Shown: one piece after another, positions 58,709 to 64,000 of the stretch
Layout of the letters: the number at the start of each line of letters is the position of its first letter
How positions within the stretch are numbered: the stretch's first letter is position 1
From: Meandrina meandrites
Lineage: Eukaryota > Cnidaria > Anthozoa > Scleractinia > Meandrinidae
Assembly: GCA_963693305.1 (NCBI GenBank)
Contig: OY855905.1
Location: 19,253,937-19,317,936, forward strand
DNA: 64,000 bases
Reading direction: 5' to 3'
Notes under the pieces: generated by a model
The model's database searches: none
Seen by the model: the letters and a program-made list of their open reading frames with translations, nothing else
What the model was told of the DNA's origin: nothing
Program-made: the position numbers and the translations under genes

Positions 58709-60135
58709 TGGTATGCTCCTAAAAAAGTACAACACATGCATGTTAGATGTGCGTGCGCCAAGGCTTCGCGAGACAAATTCCGATTCAAGGGCGTGTCGTC
58801 TTTATTGATCGTTCTTTAGAAGCGATTGGTGCAAAACCCCTTCTGTGTATGTCTTCGAAACGCGTTTTTGACTCTTTCGAGTGTAGTTATCACGTCGTTT
58901 TAAGGTTGTTATTGATGAAAATACAACTGATACTTCTACAACTGTAATTCAACGGTTTAGGTTCTTCACGTGCCATTTACTGTACACAAATGGTTATGGC
59001 AATCTTCTTCTCCTACGGAAACCGATTTGCTTGTTAAACGCACGTCCTCTAACCGTGCTAAGTGACTGATGTGCTATGATGTGTTATGTTTTGATTTAGG
59101 TATGTGTTAACGAATTAACAAGTGTTGTAATGAGAAGTAAGTCTAAAGGTGTTTTATAAGTGAGTAAGACGCGACGTAATCGTTGGCACCTGTAAGACGT
59201 AACATATCTCAGCTCAGTCAGCTGTTTGGATTACTAATTTGCCCACTCAAATCAAAATAATAAATCTTACCTGCTGCTTTCAATTTAATACGCGAACCGG
59301 TCCACCGACAAGTTAAACTACCTTGTATAAAATATCAAAGATGATGCTCCGAGAGCAAGCACGTGTGAAGTCGTTGATTGGTTAGGAGAGGGGAGGAGAG
59401 GGAGGGGGTTGTTGAATGCAAACTCTTGTCAGAAATTTTCATAGTGGTGTGACATTCAAGATTACTCACATAAAAGTCGTTAACAAACAGTACTACACAA
59501 AAAGCTCTTGTATAGAGCTGCGACCTGCTGTTGTTTGTTGTAAGAAAACATTAGCCTGAGTGTACGCGTCATTGTTTGATTGGTTGTTCGCTCCGGATGT
59601 TTTTTTTACAGGAGGAACTGTGTTGCCATTTGCGAATTGTTTCCATTGCACGACTGTCGATCAAAGTGTTGCGTGACTTTGGGTTGTCCGTTATAAAAGG
59701 CGCCTAGGAAATCTTATTTAATACATGTGTCGCTACTTTGCTAGCAAAGGATACCACTAAAGAAAAATTAAATACTACTTAACGGTCTGATGTGGGGAAT
59801 GTGGCCATATTTTTTTAGTATCTGGAGATAGAACTTTAGCTTTTTGTCATTCACATCTTAAATTTTACATGTGATCTAGTCGGACGGCAATGGTGCGGCA
59901 CCCCATGTTTTACTCTGAACTATGCATTATAACAAATCAGTACACTTGTTGGAAAAAACAGAATTTGATGTTATGTTACAGGTAGTTAAGAATAAAGATC
60001 CCGTTATGTTCTCTTATAACAGAGCCTTAATGTAGACGCACTCAACGGTTTTTAATACTATCCATGAAACCTGTACGATCTTGTGGTGTTTCATTAAGAA
60101 ACTCTGAATGAGGTATACAGTCGCCTTGTTGAGCA

Positions 60136-60503
60136 GTAAATTGTGAATTTAGTGCCTTGAAAGACCACAATCAGAACTTATAAACCTACGCCTTAGTTTT
60201 ATAACAAGAGCGAGTTTTATCGCGTGACTTTCGTTACAGCGGAAGGCCACGACACATAACACATAATTCAAATTGAATCGTTCTCTGCAAGTTATTCTCT
60301 TTGTTCAACACAACTTATAAAGATCGTTTCTTTCTCTTGAAAGTTATAAGCTGCAACTGAACTTGCCATTGAGTCTAAAATTGTTGTAGTCTTTTTAAAG
60401 ACTACAACAAGACTACAGCGCGATAAAAGTCGCTCTTGTTATGAAATTAAAGCGTAGGTTCATAAGTTCTGATCGTGGTCTTTCAAGGCTCTCAATTCAC
60501 AAG
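60136..60503. mobile_element. 368-bp MITE with about 90-bp inverted ends
   Basis: ttgtgaatttagtgccttgaaagaccac... at the left is inverted at the right (gtggtctttcaaggctctca...). The arms include aacaagagcgagttttatcg and its inverse. Confidence 0.7.
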
Positions 60504-61037
60504 TTACTGGTGTTTATGAATATCTCTTACCTCGACATGTCTTCGCCATCCTTAATTTTCCGTTCTCAGAGCAACACAAGTACATTCTAGCGAAGCGAGT
60601 TCCCAAAGCTATATAGATATATACTCCAGCCGAGTGAATGGAAGCTTTGCCAGTTTAATGCACACAAGCTCAAAGGTTTTTTTCTTGTTTATATATTCCT
60701 GTACCTGGAGGTACCTGTCCGAGCAGATCTTAAGAAATGTTTTTCTTTTGTTCTGCTGAATATCGTGTTCGCTCCATGCCCAATATAATTGCCGGAAAAG
60801 AAAGGGAGTTTTCCCATCTTTTGTCATGCATAAGCATTCTTTTTGTGCTTGTTTATGTAAAGTTCTTGCTACAGAGATAGATTTCCTGCCCAAGATCTGT
60901 GTCTTTGAATTTGTTTGCAGTCATTCAAGTTCAAGAAATGTTCGCGCCACAGTTGAAACCGAAGATAAACTTTCAGTTACGAGTGAAGAGCATGCGCTTT
61001 CACCCACTTTCAGTGTTACGTGCACAGCGGCTGTCGT

Positions 61038-61170
61038 TCGCAAACAAACAAGGATCGAAATCCACCAATCACAGCCCACTAGCATGACCTTCAGAACTTG
61101 TGACTCATTTCCAAAAAGTGACATGAAACGAACACTGACATGTGATTGGTGTGTTTCGATCCTTGTTTCT
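61038..61170. repeat. Imperfect inverted repeat
   Basis: caaggatcgaaatccaccaa (about 61049-61068) is inverted as ttggtgtgtttcgatccttg (about 61147-61166), an approximately 120-bp foldback. It explains the long but spurious frames on both strands at 60826-61338. Confidence 0.55.
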
Positions 61171-61339
61171 TTAGCAAGTCGAAAGACATTGAAAGACGAT
61201 GTCAAAAGATGGATGTCGAAAGATTGGCGCTATGCAAGTAACACTGAAAGCGAGTGTAATACATCACCAAAATTATTGAAACCGTCCATTCTATGTGCTT
61301 GTCTTTTGACCCGGTATATATACACTTGTTTTTCGTAGT

Positions 61340-63480
61340 AGAAAGATAAACTAGAAGACTTATTTCATATTGTATTCACTCGGGAAATTACCTCGAACAA
61401 AATGGAAAATATCGGTTGGGGTTTCCCCCTCGTTGCGGTAATTTCACCGTCTCAAAGGTGTACTTTAAATAGACCTTCAGAGTGACTTCTCTGCACTGAG
61501 TTGATTTAGTGAGACTTGTGTTTTCATTAATGATAGCAGAGTCCGCGGATCCAGTGGAAACAAAATATTGTAAACGAACATAGGATCCCAACTCGATTGA
61601 ATCTCGAGTTTTCCACTTGACCACTGACAGCAGCTGTCAGGCGAACGTTCCCGAAAAAGACGCTATTCTCTGCCTAACCCAAGACGCATTGTTTATGTGT
61701 ATGTTCTGCCGAATCATGGGCTAATTCCAAGATCTCTTCTCCGAGGTCTGTTGTCCGAGTAGATCGATTAATTGCGGAATAGTCACTCCCTAATCACCTC
61801 AAGGTAAGATACCGGCGCCATTTTGAGTACGTGTACAGGGAGAGATCTTTCGCTTGTTCCAGGACATCGTGAACGAGTCACGAAAGCAAACGGTCGATCA
61901 TTTTTTTTATGAACAGAGAAAAGGAAAAGAGAAGCGATTAGATGGGGCGGGGAGTGGAGGAGTTTGTGTCGATGTTAAGAGAGGCAAGGATCGTAGCCTT
62001 TTGTTGATGTTGTGTTCTTTACACATGTCGGTTGGAATGTACATGTTCTTTGTAGAAGTGCCGGATGGCCAATGCAGTCAGAGGAAAACTAGGGCTTAAT
62101 CATTGACATTGTGCAAGGCAGGAAGGGGATTGGGAGAAATGATTTTTAAGTAATCTACCATTGCGATCCTTTTCTGTATATTGGGTGAAATGCACAACAG
62201 GAAGTAAACGTTAACCCTTCCAGACTTTAACATAACTTTACTGTCTTTAATACGACAAAAATATCGTTTCTATCGTTACATTTACAACTTCAACCCTTAG
62301 GCCATGCAGGCAACTTAACGAAACTTTTTTAATGTGAATAGTCCACACTAAATGCAATGATTGATAAAAAATAGGATACCTGCGCAGTGTAGGTGCTAAA
62401 TGTATGAATAAAAAATTAGGTAATACTACGCTGTATAGTCAAAATATTTTTCCCTGATAATAATAATCTTTGGTGGAAACGATTTCATGCAGTGTACAGT
62501 ATAAAATAAAGAGATTTGCTAACGCCGAAGAATTAGGTACTCATTTTGATTGCATGAATAAGGTTTGGAAATTACGTCACGCAATCATCACGATAGGACC
62601 TGTTATTATTGGGACTCACTTCGACGGGTTGTCATGACAACCTTCTTACAGAGCTCGTTCTATTTTCAGATTGGACAGAAACACTTGGGCACTTCTTCTT
62701 ACTAACAAAACTACTTGTCCGATCGACTGTGCCAAACATTTGAAACGTTTCAGGACAGTAATTAAAACAAAACAAAAATGTAAACTGTCATGTAAAACAC
62801 AATAGCACTAACAGCGAATTTCGCCTGACAAAACAGAAACTTTTGAGGGGCTGTGCTACAAGTAAATAACCGAACAAAAGTAAGTTTTGCTCTGAAAAGA
62901 GTGAATTGGCGGAGTCGATGTTTAACATAGTGACTTGGTGCAGTTTTTGACAAGGTGTCTGGCCTATTAAATGTGTAAAACAAACTATCGATGTAACACA
63001 GCCCCACGACTATTTCACTTAGTAAGCAGATATAGAAATGTTACAAATAAGAACAGCTCTTCTGTATTGATTTCAACTCCCTCCTGCAGAGAACAAAATA
63101 ATAATAATAAAAAAATGTTAGGGATGCTCGAGTTGAGGCCTTAGCGATTGTAAATGTTGGCTATTAATTTTGCTGAATTTTTTGTGAATCAGAGATTGTG
63201 TGGTAATTACAAAAGCTTAACAAGACAACTTTTATGGTACATTATGGACTTTTTAAATTTAATCAATTCAGAAGACGCAGAAAGATTTCAACAATTTCAG
63301 GGAATCGTACTCATACTGTCTTACATAATCCATAGCGTAGCCCTATATGGTTATAGTGTGGTAAGAGTCTTTTGTAATCTTGTGTGTGGTGACCGAAAGT
63401 ATAAGAAACAAGAGGAGAATGCCCCATTCTCAATAACCCCCTTACTACCTCTAGCTTAAGTCTAGTAAGTTTTTATAGCG
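61340..63480. other. Intergenic or intronic DNA; one weak small-protein candidate
   Basis: The plus frame 63154-63459 contains DAERFQQFQGIVLILSYIIH followed by SVALYGYSVVRVFC, a plausible membrane segment, and a charged DRKYKKQEE tail. There is no homologue I know and no other support. Nothing else here is recognised. Confidence 0.25.
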
Positions 63481-63490
63481 GGCCTCCTAC

Positions 63491-63991
63491 CTGAATTTCT
63501 TCTGGATGACATTCAATGCCCCTGAAAAAGGGAAAGAAAAGAGCATGTCTTCATCTTGCTTCCACAATAGTAAGTGTTTTTCTGGACTGTATAATCTTAA
63601 AGTTTACTTCTCTCACCCTACTGGGCTATGACGCCCACTGGGCCCGCTGTCCTCCATTACCAAGTGTCCTCTTTCGGAGTAACATGGTCTTGAGGCATTC
63701 TAATGAGAAAAGTTAACAGGAAGAATTGTCAATTGCTCCTTTATTGTTATTGACTTATGTTTATATAATAGGTTTATATTAGAGGTACCTACCTGATTGT
63801 CTTCAAGCTGACATTGAATACCCCTGAAAAAGGGCAAGAAAAGAGATTGTTACTTCCCTCCTACATAGTTTCCAGTTTAATATTAATTAAATCAGTTAAG
63901 TCTCTCACCCTTCTGGGCTGTGAAATGGACTGGTGCCAGTGTCTTGTTGTACTGTCTGTCCTCTTTCAGAATAACATGGTGTTGAGTCATG
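63491..63991 (-). CDS. Two tandemly duplicated two-exon modules of an unrecognised gene (partial)
   Basis: Exons 63991-63909 (83 nt, phase 0 to 2), 63823-63793 (31 nt, phase 2 to 0), 63699-63617 (83 nt) and 63521-63491 (31 nt). The two 83-nt exons share PCYSERG...D-x-G-x-S...HSP-x-G; the two 31-nt exons share G-I-x-C-x-x-E (GIQCQLEDNQ, GIECHPEEIQ). Splice sites are good and repeated (gtgaga and gtagg donors, ctttttcag acceptors). The pair is duplicated with a period of about 300 bp. The gene extends beyond the right edge. The phase pattern equals that of exons 57439-57411 and 56829-56775, so they may be one gene. Function unknown. Confidence 0.55.
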
Positions 63992-64000
63992 CTAAAGACA

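Noticed and set aside
60826..61338. 170-codon plus frame with an overlapping 94-codon minus frame
   Set aside because: An inverted repeat lies inside, composition is not protein-like, and there are no exon borders.

Overview
The window looks like nuclear DNA from an invertebrate, most likely an anthozoan cnidarian (stony coral or sea anemone). It is AT-rich and its genes are cut into small exons with GT/AG introns. It is crowded with short inverted-repeat transposons, and it carries a secreted collagen plus EAR-repeat gene of a kind I associate with cnidarians. This assignment is inference; no marker gene fixes the species. Almost none of the long open frames are genes, and real coding sequence had to be assembled from exons with matching phases. 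Layout: (1) 1-17.33 kb and 22.6-29.8 kb are two copies of one ancestral segment in direct orientation, about 22.9 kb apart. Each copy holds the 5' part of a minus-strand gene encoding a signal peptide, a Cys-rich linker and short Gly-X-Y exons. The right copy is followed on the minus strand by its 3' part (21.4-19.05 kb), ending in seven EAR repeats, probably a seven-bladed beta-propeller. The left copy runs off the window at base 1. (2) The left copy was later invaded by at least four elements absent from the right copy, which serves as an empty-site control: a 4.84-kb element with ~570-bp inverted repeats and a decayed zinc-finger-like gene, a 1,477-bp Mutator-like element with 9-bp target duplications, a 4.3-kb inverted-repeat element holding a 16-unit 83-bp minisatellite and a 294-bp hairpin, and a 427-bp TA-flanked MITE. 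The right copy has its own TTAA-flanked MITE and an (AAT)n expansion. A 67-bp tandem array at bases 1-470 is built from a collagen exon and its intron edges. (3) 31.06-49.14 kb is a plus-strand Polycomb group RING finger (PCGF) gene in nine recognised exons, with the RING split over exons 1-2 and the RAWUL domain over the last four. Its introns hold nested transposons, including an ~8.1-kb structure with ~1.4-kb inverted arms and a phased array of TAACGG sites. (4) 50.2-58.7 kb has a set of minus-strand exons of an unrecognised gene, interrupted by a 1.5-kb inverted-repeat element. At the right edge (63.49-63.99 kb) two tandemly duplicated two-exon modules on the minus strand belong to this gene or to a neighbour. 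How the genes relate: the two collagen-EAR genes are tandem paralogues and presumably extracellular matrix or surface proteins; PCGF is a chromatin regulator with no apparent functional link to them. No rRNA, canonical tRNA or CRISPR array was seen; two tRNA-derived SINE-like sequences were.
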